Assembly (NCBI GenBank): GCA_015069135.1
Contig: SVJE01000009.1
Location: 1 to 64,000, forward strand
DNA length: 64,000 bases
Direction: 5' to 3'
From: Oscillospiraceae bacterium
GTDB taxonomy: Bacteria > Bacillota > Clostridia > UBA1212 > SIG427
The first letter of the stretch is position 1; each line of letters starts with the position of its first letter. The translations under genes were made by a program, and so were the position numbers. The notes under the pieces were generated by a model that saw nothing but the letters and a program-made list of their open reading frames with translations, did not search any database and was not told the DNA's origin. Of the stretch, positions 33,549 through 42,592 are shown one piece after another.

Positions 33549-34582
33549 TCTGCGTCACCCTCCTTTTCAACTTCTTCGTCAAGCTGACTACTCAATGTCA
33601 TGGAACCATCTTCCACACCTGCTTTAACATTCATCCAGCAAGCCGCCATATGATTTTCATTAATTGTCATACGCTGACAACGCTCATCCAGACAAATCTT
33701 CATAGCTGCGTCACATCTTGGAGCAAAAGGACAACCTTTAGGCATATTCAAAAGGTCAATAGGAGTACCTGTTATAGGCTGCAATCGCTGGCCTGCTGTA
33801 TTTGCAGTAGGAATAGATCTTAACAAGCCTTTTGTGTACTCATGTTTCGGATTATAAAAAATCTCATCAGCAGTACCCTGCTCACAGATAGAGCCAGCAT
33901 ACATAACAATTACTTCATCACAAAGCTGAGCCACAACACCCAGATCATGAGTAATCATAATAATCGCCATACCTAATTCTTTCTGCAAATCTTTCATAAG
34001 TTCAAGAATCTGGGCCTGAATTGTAACGTCAAGAGCAGTTGTAGGTTCATCGGCAATAAGGATATCCGGCTCACAAGCCAAAGCCATAGCAATCATTATA
34101 CGCTGTCTCATTCCACCTGATAACTCATGCGGATACTGCTTCATTCGTTTTTCCGGCTCATTAATATTAACGAGACGAATCATTTCGATTGCTCTTTCAC
34201 GAGCCTGTTGTTTATTTCTATTTGTATGCAACAAAATTGCCTCAGTTAACTGATGGCCAATAGTATATGTTGGATTCAAAGATGTCATAGGATCCTGGAA
34301 GATAATAGAAATTTTGTTACCACGGACGGTCTTCATAACCTTTTCACCGGAGTTAACCAGCTCTTCTCCATCTAACTTGATAGAACCACCTACAATCTTA
34401 CCTGTACTGGCAAGAATCTGCATTATGGAGTAAGCCGTAACTGATTTACCTGAACCGGACTCACCTACGATTCCTAATACTTTTCCTCTTTCCAAATTAA
34501 ATGAAACACCGTTTACAGCCCTAACCTCACCTGCAGGGGTGAAAAAGGATGTTCTTAAATCTTTAACTTCTAATAATGCCAT
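33545..34582 (-). CDS. oppD: Oligopeptide ABC transporter ATPase OppD
   Basis: The 345-residue ATPase has Walker A GESGSGKSV, signature LSGGMRQRIMIAMAL and Walker B ILIADEPTTALD. It also has the Cys-containing C-terminal extension (CPFAPRCDAAMKIC) of the OppD/DppD family. An acidic tail ([10 protein letters not shown]) ends the protein. It lies 20 bases after oppC. Confidence 0.93.
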   Translation of the reverse strand: MALLEVKDLRTSFFTPAGEVRAVNGVSFNLERGKVLGIVGESGSGKSVTAYSIMQILASTGKIVGGSIKLDGEELVNSGEKVMKTVRGNKISIIFQDPMTSLNPTYTIGHQLTEAILLHTNRNKQQARERAIEMIRLVNINEPEKRMKQYPHELSGGMRQRIMIAMALACEPDILIADEPTTALDVTIQAQILELMKDLQKELGMAIIMITHDLGVVAQLCDEVIVMYAGSICEQGTADEIFYNPKHEYTKGLLRSIPTANTAGQRLQPITGTPIDLLNMPKGCPFAPRCDAAMKICLDERCQRMTINENHMAACWMNVKAGVEDGSMTLSSQLDEEVEKEGDAE

Positions 34583-34602
34583 ACTTCTTCACTTCCTTTC
34601 AA

Positions 34603-35655
34603 TTATCTAAGTTTAGGGTCAAATGCGTCTCTTAATCCATCACCTAACAAGTTAAGTGAAAGAACTATAAGCGAAATAACAATTGCGGGGATGATAAGTC
34701 TTGAAGGATAAGACTGCAATCCGTTAAGTGCGTCAGATGCCAAAGAGCCCAAAGATGGCATTGGTGCATTTACACCTAATCCAAGGAAGGACAAATAGCT
34801 TTCTGTAAAAATAGCACTTGGAATCTGCAATGCAGTAGAAATAATTACCACACTGATACAGTTAGGAATCAGGTGCTTAGTAATAATCCAACGACTCTTA
34901 GCACCTACAGCCTGAGCTGCAAGTACATATTCCTGCTCACGTAAAGCCAAAATTTGACCTCTGATAAGACGGGACATGGAAACCCAATACAAAAGTCCAA
35001 AAACAATAAACAAACTAATCATGTTACTTCCAAGCTTAGCAAGTATAGTACCTTCAATAACCGGTTCCAATGTAGTCTTAAGCACTGTTGATAAAAGGAT
35101 TACCATCAGCATATCCGGCAATGAGTAAATAATGTCAACTAATCTCATGATTATAATATCCACTTTACCACCAATATATCCTGCCAAAGAACCTATGGTA
35201 AGACCAATGATAAGTACTATAATACTAGCAAAGAAACCTACGGCCAATGAAATTCTGGTTCCGTATACTACACGGATAAAATAATCTCGACCCTGATTAT
35301 CTGTACCAAAAACATGAGGAAATACATCCTCACCTGCATCAAGCATTGCCTGCTCTGTTGCACCGTATTCAAAAGGCCCCAGATTATTATATGAACTATC
35401 TACCGGTTTACCAGGTGTAATTCCCAACATGGTATCATACTGGTATGGCCAGAAAAAAGGAAGAATTATTGATGAAAGTGCAATTATTATCACAATAAAC
35501 AAACTTACTGTAGCCACTTTGTTCTTAAGGAGTCTCTTAATACCATCCTTAAGGAATGTAGATGACTCTCGCATCTGGACCATATATTTTTTATCATCTT
35601 CTGTTGCCGGAATAAAGGCATCTAAATCTGTATGCAGACTGAAAATTTTCTTCAT
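34603..35655 (-). CDS. oppC: Oligopeptide ABC transporter permease OppC
   Basis: The 350-residue protein has an N-terminal cytoplasmic extension (about 1-45), one helix, a long extracytoplasmic loop, and five more helices. The OppC region AGYIGGKVDIIIMRLVDIIYSLPDMLMVI and coupling motif EQEYVLAAQAVGAKSRWIITKHLIPN are clear. It forms the channel with OppB. Confidence 0.93.
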   Translation of the reverse strand: MKKIFSLHTDLDAFIPATEDDKKYMVQMRESSTFLKDGIKRLLKNKVATVSLFIVIIIALSSIILPFFWPYQYDTMLGITPGKPVDSSYNNLGPFEYGATEQAMLDAGEDVFPHVFGTDNQGRDYFIRVVYGTRISLAVGFFASIIVLIIGLTIGSLAGYIGGKVDIIIMRLVDIIYSLPDMLMVILLSTVLKTTLEPVIEGTILAKLGSNMISLFIVFGLLYWVSMSRLIRGQILALREQEYVLAAQAVGAKSRWIITKHLIPNCISVVIISTALQIPSAIFTESYLSFLGLGVNAPMPSLGSLASDALNGLQSYPSRLIIPAIVISLIVLSLNLLGDGLRDAFDPKLR

Positions 35656-35675
35656 AATAGCTCACCTCTCTTCGC

Positions 35676-36605
35676 TTATTCCAGATTGATTCTTGGGTCA
35701 ACAACCTTATAAAGAATATCACTTACAAGGTTCATAACCACAATCAGGATAGCCAATACAATAGTAGTTCCCATAATCATAGGATAGTCTCTGTCATTAA
35801 TACTGCTTACAAAAGCACGTCCGATACCCGGAACTGCAAAGATTCTCTCTACAACCAAAGAACCTGTAACTATATAGGCAAGCATTGGTCCGAAATATGT
35901 AATAACCGGAATCAAAGAATTCTTAAGAGCGTGTCCGAAGATAATCTTCCATTTAGAAACACCTTTTGCTCTCGCTGTTCTTATATAATCCTGACCAAGA
36001 ACATCCAACATGGAAGATCTGGTCAATCTGGTAATATACGCCATAGGATATAAGGCCAACGTAATAATCGGCAATATAAGTCCACCATCTGCTGCACCGT
36101 TAGCCGGTACCCAACCTAAGGTAACAGCAAACAACATTAGTAAAAGAACACCCATTACAAAAGAAGGCATAGATACAAACGCTGTTGTAATAACCATTAT
36201 AACCTTATCTATAATCTTATTACGACGAAGTGCCGCTACAGCACCTAACACAATACCTGTAATCAGTGCACTGAAGGCCGCAGTAAGACCCAAAGGAATG
36301 GAAGTCTCCATGCCGTCAACAATAATCTCAATTACGTCTCTACCACGATTTTTGATGGATGGACCAAAATCAAATGCAGTCACTATATCCTTAAGATATG
36401 TTGTATACTGTTCAAAAACCGGTTTATCCAAACCATATTTAGCTTCCAAAGCAGCCTGCGCCTCAGCAGAAATAGCTTTTTCACTCATAAAAGGACCACC
36501 CGGTATTGCACGTGTAACAAAAAACGTTACAGTGATAACTACCCAAACTGTTAATATTGCAAGTAACAACCTTTTTAAAATGTATTGCAATGTCTTACTA
36601 TTCAA
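35676..36605 (-). CDS. oppB: Oligopeptide ABC transporter permease OppB
   Basis: The 309-residue protein has six helices, N-terminal YILKRLLLAILTVWVVITVTFF and the coupling motif QDYIRTARAKGVSKWKIIFGHALKN. The start is a TTG at 36605; the nearest upstream site is GGCGGGA with a T run, a weak ribosome binding site. It is the first gene of oppBCDFA and follows a near-consensus promoter. Confidence 0.92.
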   Translation of the reverse strand: MNSKTLQYILKRLLLAILTVWVVITVTFFVTRAIPGGPFMSEKAISAEAQAALEAKYGLDKPVFEQYTTYLKDIVTAFDFGPSIKNRGRDVIEIIVDGMETSIPLGLTAAFSALITGIVLGAVAALRRNKIIDKVIMVITTAFVSMPSFVMGVLLLMLFAVTLGWVPANGAADGGLILPIITLALYPMAYITRLTRSSMLDVLGQDYIRTARAKGVSKWKIIFGHALKNSLIPVITYFGPMLAYIVTGSLVVERIFAVPGIGRAFVSSINDRDYPMIMGTTIVLAILIVVMNLVSDILYKVVDPRINLE

Positions 36606-36693
36606 AAAAATCCCGCCAATTCATTTAATAATATAATAATTCGTTCCGACCTGTTACATTACACACAAACCCGAACGATAATAATTCTCAACA

Positions 36694-36722
36694 ATTATAA
36701 TACAAATATGACTAAAAGGCAA
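36694..36722 (-). promoter_or_regulatory. Promoter of the opp operon
   Basis: On the minus strand TTGCCT (36717-36722) and a perfect TATAAT (36694-36699) are 17 bases apart, giving a leader of about 80 bases. The rest of the 320-base gap (36723-36925) is AT-rich and I see no gene, repeat or riboswitch in it. Confidence 0.7.
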
Positions 36723-36925
36723 ATTTTTTTTTACCACTTTAATGTGAAAAAATATTCTTCATTCAATACTCTCATTAAATTTAACCATATGTATAATAAT
36801 CTCGCTTTTGTCGTTTGTATTGAAAAAATTCTCTGAAACACCTTAATTTCCTTCCACTTCTTTTCAAGTTTTATGAAACCAGAGTATAGAAATTAATTTT
36901 ATTCGTTTACTTTCAATAATGTCCA

Positions 36926-37564
36926 CTAATTTTCAACCTTTGATTTTGGTAAACTCCATCTAAAATGTGCCGCAAGAAAACGCAAAACAATTACTACAAC
37001 ACTACCTGTAATCATAGCCAACACTTCTCCGGTAAAATTCCACACCAGGCAACAGACCAGAGCACCTATTATAGAGGCACAGGCATAAAAATGTTTTACA
37101 AATACATATGGAGTGTTGCCGGCCAGAATATCACGAAGAATTCCACCGCCCACACCGGTAATAACGCCTACAAAAACCAGAAGAAATATACTGTGGTCAG
37201 AGGACTGCCCGTAAGCAGTACGGATTCCTATTACAGTAAAAATTCCCAGTCCCAGAGAATCCATTATCAGCATTGTCAAATCATATATGCGATAATTTTT
37301 ATTGAACATTTTCTGGACAAAAGGAAAAAACACAATTATCGCCGCGCAAATGGCAACAAGGGCATAAGTCGGATTGCAGAAAGTTGCAGGTGGCGTAATT
37401 CCTAACACCAAATCTCTTATAACGCCACCACCAACAGCTGTAACAAGCCCCAGAAGAGTAACGCCCAATATGTCCATATTCTTTTTAAGACCGGTCATTG
37501 CACCTGACACAGCAAAAGCAATAGTACCAATTATTTCAAAAGCCAAAACCAAAGTTTCAAACAT
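36926..37564 (-). CDS. TRIC-type channel / YicG (UPF0126) family membrane protein
   Basis: The 212-residue protein has seven predicted helices in two related halves (GAMTGLKKNMDILGVTLLGLVTAVGGGVIRDLVLG and GVITGVGGGILRDILAG). These GGG-x-xRD motifs define the YicG/UPF0126 family, the bacterial relatives of eukaryotic TRIC cation channels. It probably conducts monovalent cations across the plasma membrane. The start follows AGGGGAATATA. It lies downstream of the asn operon but after a terminator. Confidence 0.9.
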   Translation of the reverse strand: MFETLVLAFEIIGTIAFAVSGAMTGLKKNMDILGVTLLGLVTAVGGGVIRDLVLGITPPATFCNPTYALVAICAAIIVFFPFVQKMFNKNYRIYDLTMLIMDSLGLGIFTVIGIRTAYGQSSDHSIFLLVFVGVITGVGGGILRDILAGNTPYVFVKHFYACASIIGALVCCLVWNFTGEVLAMITGSVVVIVLRFLAAHFRWSLPKSKVEN

Positions 37565-37631
37565 TATATTCCCCTGTTTTTCATAAATAATACAATAATA
37601 TAATATGACACAACCAGCCCTGAATCAATAT

Positions 37632-37661
37632 AAAAAAGAGACCTCCCACAAGAAGCCCCTT
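37632..37661 (-). terminator. Terminator after asnA
   Basis: Arms AAGGGGCTTC and GAGGTCTCTT (minus strand) pair over 10 bases with several G-U pairs and are followed by TTTT. Confidence 0.65.
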
Positions 37662-37672
37662 TGATAAACATA

Positions 37673-38680
37673 TTACAACAGTCTGATTCCGTTTTCTTTA
37701 CAAATTCTGTGGGTCTCTTCATCCCACAATGAAACCTGAACTTCCCCGATATGAGCCTTATCCAACAGTAACATAGAAAGTCTTGACTGACCAATACCGC
37801 CACCCATTGTTAAAGGTAACTTACCTTCCAGAAGTTGTTTATGGAAAGGAAGATTTCTTCTATCATCAGCACCGGCTTCCCTTAATTGTCTGTCCATGGA
37901 CTCTTCATCAACTCTTATGCCCATTGAAGAGATCTCCAATGCAGCATCTAATTTTTCATCCCAGAAGAAAATATCCCCGTTAAGTTCCCAGTCATCATAG
38001 TCAGGAGCTCTACCGTCATGCTTTTCACCGGAGCGAAGCACCTTACCAATCTGCATTATAAACGCAGTCTTGTGTTCCTTAACGTAAAGATTCTCTCTCT
38101 CCTTAGAAGTCTTATCAGGATACATATCCTCAAGTTCCTGTGCTGTGATAAATGATACTTCCCTTTCCAGATTAACATTCAACTGGGGATAACGACACTT
38201 TAAAATATCCAGTGTTTCGCAAATAGCACCTACAATACACTTTACAACATTTTTAAGATACTCTGTGTTACGGGTTTCTTTTGTAATAATTTTCTCCCAA
38301 TCCCACTGATCTGTATAAACAGAATGAGTATTATCAAGAACCTCGTCGCGGCGGATAGCATTCATATCTGCATATAAACCTTCTCCCGGACCAAACTCAT
38401 AATCTCTTAAAGCAATTCTCTTCCATTTAGCCAGAGAATGCACAATAACTGCAGGAATATCTGTTTCTTTAATGCTGAACTCAACAGGTCTCTCAACACC
38501 ACTCAAGTCATCATTCATACCTGTCGTGGGGTTTACAAACAAAGGAGCAGAAACACGCTTAAGATTAAGAGCCAGACAAAGCTTCTCTTCAAAAGTTCTT
38601 TTCAGTATACCTATAGCAGTCTGGGTATCATAAATATCCAGCACCGGCTTATAGTCCTTTGGTACATATACCTTACTCAT
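37673..38680 (-). CDS. asnA: Aspartate-ammonia ligase
   Basis: The 335-residue protein is AsnA: an enzyme with a class II synthetase fold, motifs FVNPTTGMNDDLSGVERPVEF, HSLAKWKRIALRDY, DQWDWEK and the C-terminal LTMGGGIGQSRLSMLLL. It makes asparagine from aspartate, ammonia and ATP. It lies 12 bases after asnS with AGGTCTT as ribosome binding site, so asparagine synthesis and its tRNA charging are co-expressed. Confidence 0.95.
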   Translation of the reverse strand: MSKVYVPKDYKPVLDIYDTQTAIGILKRTFEEKLCLALNLKRVSAPLFVNPTTGMNDDLSGVERPVEFSIKETDIPAVIVHSLAKWKRIALRDYEFGPGEGLYADMNAIRRDEVLDNTHSVYTDQWDWEKIITKETRNTEYLKNVVKCIVGAICETLDILKCRYPQLNVNLEREVSFITAQELEDMYPDKTSKERENLYVKEHKTAFIMQIGKVLRSGEKHDGRAPDYDDWELNGDIFFWDEKLDAALEISSMGIRVDEESMDRQLREAGADDRRNLPFHKQLLEGKLPLTMGGGIGQSRLSMLLLDKAHIGEVQVSLWDEETHRICKENGIRLL

Positions 38681-38692
38681 AAGACCTCCATT

Positions 38693-40069
38693 TTACAGGC
38701 TACCAACTGTTCTTGGGAACAACAATGTATCTCTGATGTTCTGAACACCTGTAATATACATAAGCATACGGTCAAAACCAAGACCGAAACCGGCGTGAGG
38801 AACACTACCGTATTTTCTGGTATCAAGATATTCCTGATACATTTCAACAGGCATGTTACGCTTCTCCATAGCTTCAATAAGCTTATCGTAATCAGCTTCT
38901 CTTTCGCTACAACCGATGATTTCACCAATTCCCGGAACCAGAAGGTCTGTAGCAGCAACTGTCTTTCCGTCAGGATTTTGCTTCATGTAAAATGACTTAA
39001 TGTCTTTAGGATAATTAACAACGAACACAGGTTTTTTAAAATGTTCTTCTGTCAGATACTTTTCATGCTCTGTCTGAAGGTCTGCCCCCCACTCAACAGC
39101 ATACTTAAAGTCCTGACCGGATGCTTTAAGAATTTCAACAGCATCTGTATAGTCTAATTTAACAAAGTCATTAGCAATAACTGTGTTAAGCTTATCTTTA
39201 AGACCTTTTTCAACCCACGCATCAAAGAAATCAATTTCTTCAGGACAGTTATCCATTACGTCCTTGATGATGTATTTAATAAAGTCTTCAGCAATTTCAA
39301 TAATATCGTTAATATCACAGAAACAAACTTCAGGTTCAACGTGCCAGAACTCCGCTGCATGTCTTGTAGTATTACTGTGCTCTGCACGGAATGTAGGTCC
39401 GAAGGTATAAATCTTACCAAGACCCATAGCAGCCATCTCGCCTTCCAGCTGAGCAGATACTGTAAGGCCGGCCTTTTTACCAAAGAAATCGTCAGCATAG
39501 TACTCATCCTCTTTTGTATACTCTGTTGCCCAAGGATGTGTTGTTACTCTGAACATTTCACCTGCGCCCTCACAGTCACTACCTGTGATAATAGGAGCAT
39601 GAATATACTTGTATCCGTTCTTGTGGAAATAATTGTGTATAGAAATTGAAAGCTGATGTCTTACAGCAAAAACAGCTTCAAAATATCTGGCTCTCACACG
39701 AAGATGAGGAATAGTGCGCAAATATTCCAATGTATGTCTCTTCTTCTGTAAAGGATACTCAGGAGGACAAGTCCCCAGCACTGTAATATCAGTGATGTTT
39801 ATTTCATAACCATTTTTAGGAGAAGGAATAAACACACCCTTTACACACAAAGATGTACCAACCATCAAAGCTTCCTTTAAATTATCAGTATTAACCTTGT
39901 CTTTTTCAACAATCAGCTGAATATTCTTTAGACAGGTTCCGTCATTAAGCTCTATGAAAGATATGCCCTTGGAGTCTCTCGCTGTTCTGACCCAACCGCA
40001 TACTGTTACATTCTTATTAACAAAATCTTCTGCTTTTTCAAAAAGTACTTTAACATCAATATGCTTCAT
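38693..40069 (-). CDS. asnS: Asparaginyl-tRNA synthetase
   Basis: The start at 40069 (MKHIDVKVLF) follows GGAGGTGCTTAAA; the ATG 15 bases upstream is inside that site. The 458-residue class II enzyme has an N-terminal OB-fold anticodon domain (VTVCGWVRTARDSKGISFIELNDG in two parts) and motifs FGPTFRAEHSNTTRHAAEFW (motif 2) and GFGLGFDRML (motif 3). Its presence with AsnA gives a direct route to Asn-tRNA. Confidence 0.95.
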   Translation of the reverse strand: MKHIDVKVLFEKAEDFVNKNVTVCGWVRTARDSKGISFIELNDGTCLKNIQLIVEKDKVNTDNLKEALMVGTSLCVKGVFIPSPKNGYEINITDITVLGTCPPEYPLQKKRHTLEYLRTIPHLRVRARYFEAVFAVRHQLSISIHNYFHKNGYKYIHAPIITGSDCEGAGEMFRVTTHPWATEYTKEDEYYADDFFGKKAGLTVSAQLEGEMAAMGLGKIYTFGPTFRAEHSNTTRHAAEFWHVEPEVCFCDINDIIEIAEDFIKYIIKDVMDNCPEEIDFFDAWVEKGLKDKLNTVIANDFVKLDYTDAVEILKASGQDFKYAVEWGADLQTEHEKYLTEEHFKKPVFVVNYPKDIKSFYMKQNPDGKTVAATDLLVPGIGEIIGCSEREADYDKLIEAMEKRNMPVEMYQEYLDTRKYGSVPHAGFGLGFDRMLMYITGVQNIRDTLLFPRTVGSL

Positions 40070-40119
40070 TTTAAGCACCTCCATTTAGTGTAAGAAGCAA
40101 TTTTACAATTTATCCTGTA

Positions 40120-40148
40120 ATTATATCCCTTTTTTATCCATAAATCAA
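40120..40148 (-). promoter_or_regulatory. Promoter of asnS-asnA
   Basis: On the minus strand TTGATT (40143-40148) and TATAAT (40120-40125) are 17 bases apart. The -35 overlaps the stop codon of the upstream gene. The leader is only about 44 bases, too short for a T-box. Confidence 0.7.
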
Positions 40149-41386
40149 CATTTTCTGAAGTAGCTATAGTAAAGCCATAACACAGTATATCTGTCCTTAA
40201 GATCTTTGGCATACAAAACACCATCTCTGATTTTACTTTCACCGTAAAATTCCTTGAATTTCTCAAAATCAAGATTCACCTTTTCAAGCATCGCCATAAC
40301 TTTTTCTGGTGTGGGTGCTTCCTGTAAAATAGCATAAATTTGTTTGCGTTTTTTCTTTATTGTTTCTCTATCATCCATTGTATACCAGCCCAATTTATTC
40401 TGAAGACTTATCACTCCCGGTGCAACCGGACCGTATATATTTTTAATAGCGGTTTCCCATTTTCCTTTTGAAAATTCCCGTTTAACAGGTTTGTTCTCTA
40501 AAATAGTCTGTCTTAACTCTGCAGTAATTACAGAAGAATATGCCACATCTATTCCATGAGGATAGTATTTCTCTCCATTAACAATTCCTGTAATCTCAAA
40601 ATAATGTGACAAATGATGTTCGCTTCCTGACGCAGGTCTGGAATTTCCTACATAGCTCATGGCAACACCAACATCCAAAAGAGCCTTCATAAGAGTTTCC
40701 ACACTTTCAGGATCTCTTTTCAGAACGCCTGCTCCTAAAGATTCAACTTTTTTCGCAGCTTCATATGTCATGTTATATATTTCCTCACAGAAATATTCTT
40801 CATTTATCAAGGCACTGAGTTTCCAGTCGTTAAGACACGAATATTTGCCAATTATATCTCCATAACCGGCCTGAAGCATCTCCATAGGAGCTTTCACAAG
40901 CACATCTGTATCGGCTATTACCACTAAAGGTGGCCTTGCGTTAAGGGTAACTTTCATACCTTCAAGAATAAGTGCTGCCCCAACAGAAACATAACCGTCC
41001 ATAGACGGGGCTGTTGCAACTATATAATATGGCAGATCATGCTGAAAACTTATGTGCTTACAAAGGTCGTTTATTACACCTGAGCCAACACCTACAATCA
41101 AATCTGTGTCAGTTTTTTCAAGTTCCGATTCCAGCTCTGCAATAGCTTTTTCATCCGGCACCAGGACTTTACCTTTATTGTAAAATGTATAATTATAAGC
41201 CAACTTGTCTTCCAACAAAGAAAAAACCTTTTTACCGCAAACCTCCCAAGTGTTTTCATCAGATACAAGAAGGATTTTACTATAATCTTTGCACAGTTCA
41301 TGAAGCTTAGCTAAAGCCCCTGCCCCTGTCTCAATATGTTCTACAGGGCATGTGTGTATCATACCGCAATTACATTTTTTTATCAT
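40145..41386 (-). CDS. egsA: sn-glycerol-1-phosphate dehydrogenase (EgsA/AraM family)
   Basis: The 413-residue protein is an iron-containing-alcohol-dehydrogenase-type enzyme. It has the NAD site IVGVGSGVINDLCKHIS (about 94-110), TAPSMDGYVSVGAALI, and metal ligands in GYGDIIGKYSCLNDW (Asp) and SEHHLSHYFE and HGIDVAY (His). It reduces dihydroxyacetone phosphate to glycerol-1-phosphate, the archaeal stereoisomer. Bacillus AraM is the known bacterial precedent. The start overlaps the propeller gene stop by 4 bases, so the two are coupled. The N-terminus (KKCNCGMIHTC) has three Cys residues. Confidence 0.85.
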   Translation of the reverse strand: MIKKCNCGMIHTCPVEHIETGAGALAKLHELCKDYSKILLVSDENTWEVCGKKVFSLLEDKLAYNYTFYNKGKVLVPDEKAIAELESELEKTDTDLIVGVGSGVINDLCKHISFQHDLPYYIVATAPSMDGYVSVGAALILEGMKVTLNARPPLVVIADTDVLVKAPMEMLQAGYGDIIGKYSCLNDWKLSALINEEYFCEEIYNMTYEAAKKVESLGAGVLKRDPESVETLMKALLDVGVAMSYVGNSRPASGSEHHLSHYFEITGIVNGEKYYPHGIDVAYSSVITAELRQTILENKPVKREFSKGKWETAIKNIYGPVAPGVISLQNKLGWYTMDDRETIKKKRKQIYAILQEAPTPEKVMAMLEKVNLDFEKFKEFYGESKIRDGVLYAKDLKDRYTVLWLYYSYFRKC

Positions 41387-42339
41387 TGTAACACCTCTGT
41401 AAAATTGCCATTTTCATATTTGTAAAGCTGCACGTTGGTACCGTACCCTTTTTCATTTTTAAAGTCTCTTGAAAAATAGAAATATCCGTCACCTAAAGAA
41501 ATCATACCTGTTGCACCATATGGAAAAAATGAACCCGGAATATTCTTTTTATCTGAGCTCCAATTTATATGGAACATTGTGTAATTAGGAAACTGTGGTT
41601 TTTCACCTCTGTATACGGCAGCAAACATGGTATCGGTATATGGGTCATACTCTAAGTTCTGAATACCATAAACAGTGTTTCCTGTGTAGACAAAATATTT
41701 ATAATCAGGTTTTTCAGGACCGGATTTATGCATAGCATTCTGATTAAGAGGTTTTGCATATTTGTCCCAGTTTCCCACGTCGTATTTCAGTATTATCTGA
41801 TTATCGTTATCATCACGGTTAACATCACCATAAATACCGTATGCAACATGAAGATACATTTTACCGTGAAGATTTCCCGGGTCAGGAGCAAAAGTTGTAC
41901 CGTCAATCCCACTACAACCATAACGGTGTCCATCTGCCAGATAGTCATCACATACTTCCTTTAAGTACACAGCTTTCATAACTCCATCTTTTTCAGCATC
42001 CATACCGGGACAATTAATTTTATCAACATCAAATATGGTCATATAGAAACCTTCTTCCGGTTTGGTTTCAAGACCTAGACCTGCAAGAATTCCGGCTCCG
42101 ATGCAATCATTTTTAAATTCCAAAGAGCCGTAAACTTTTCCATCGTCATAGTTATAGGCTATACAACCAAGATGCCCCACTAAACCTTCAACAGTACCTA
42201 TTATATTACCCTTCATATCTGTTTTAACCAAACAGGTGGTGAAAGAAAAATACATATATTCTCTACTTTTATCAATAGCAATTCCCTGAACATGACCGCC
42301 TTTAAAACCTTCAACTGTTAAATTGTTAATATATTCCAT
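41383..42339 (-). CDS. Predicted beta-propeller protein, partner of G1P dehydrogenase
   Basis: The start at 42339 follows GGGAGGGCTTTT; an earlier reading to 42417 would cross the -10 and -35 boxes. The 318-residue protein has repeated strand groups such as GHVQGIAIDKSREYMYFSF, GHLGCIAYNYDDGKVYGSLE and GIQNLEYDPYTDTMFAAVYRG, suggesting a beta-propeller. No signal peptide is visible, so it is cytoplasmic. I cannot name an activity; lactonase-like or regulatory roles are possible. It is translationally coupled to the G1P dehydrogenase. Confidence 0.7.
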   Translation of the reverse strand: MEYINNLTVEGFKGGHVQGIAIDKSREYMYFSFTTCLVKTDMKGNIIGTVEGLVGHLGCIAYNYDDGKVYGSLEFKNDCIGAGILAGLGLETKPEEGFYMTIFDVDKINCPGMDAEKDGVMKAVYLKEVCDDYLADGHRYGCSGIDGTTFAPDPGNLHGKMYLHVAYGIYGDVNRDDNDNQIILKYDVGNWDKYAKPLNQNAMHKSGPEKPDYKYFVYTGNTVYGIQNLEYDPYTDTMFAAVYRGEKPQFPNYTMFHINWSSDKKNIPGSFFPYGATGMISLGDGYFYFSRDFKNEKGYGTNVQLYKYENGNFTEVLQ

Positions 42340-42361
42340 AAAAGCCCTCCCGTATGTGTAT

Positions 42362-42408
42362 TTTATAACATCACAGAAAGGTAGTGTCAACTTTGTAACA
42401 TTAATGTT
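42362..42408 (-). promoter_or_regulatory. Promoter and palindrome of the propeller-G1PDH operon
   Basis: On the minus strand a perfect TTGACA (42385-42390) and TATAAA (42362-42367) are 17 bases apart. A perfect 12-base palindrome AACATTAATGTT (42397-42408) lies 6 bases upstream of the -35, a candidate regulator site. Confidence 0.65.
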
Positions 42409-42410
42409 TA

Positions 42411-42583
42411 CACCCAAAACGATAAAAAAACATCTTGGGTTCCCTTTTGGTCAAAAAATCGTTGATTTTGCTAAATTACAGGAACCCATACAAAACAATC
42501 CAGGGTGTTTGGATGCCTTTTTTTCTTTGTTTTTTTTAAAAAAGGAACCCAAAAGCCACTTTCTGTAACTATTGGATTCCCTT
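42411..42583. repeat. Alternating inverted-word hairpin array (GGAACCCA type, copy 2)
   Basis: Six words alternate in orientation: CACCCA (42411-42416), TTGGGTTCCCTTTT (42435-42448), AGGAACCCA (42480-42488), TTGGATGCC (42509-42517), AAAAGGAACCCAA (42540-42552), TTGGATTCCCTT (42572-42583). The words match the array at 16.1 kb, but the loops do not. The last pair, just after the DAG kinase stop, has a T run on the minus strand and probably acts as its terminator. The 42340-42592 gap holds this array and the promoter above; no gene is seen. Confidence 0.8.
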
Positions 42584-42592
42584 CAAATCAAA

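Noticed and set aside
40070-40144. T-box leader in front of asnS-asnA.
   Set aside because: The promoter leaves only about 44 bases of leader and no T-box sequence is present.
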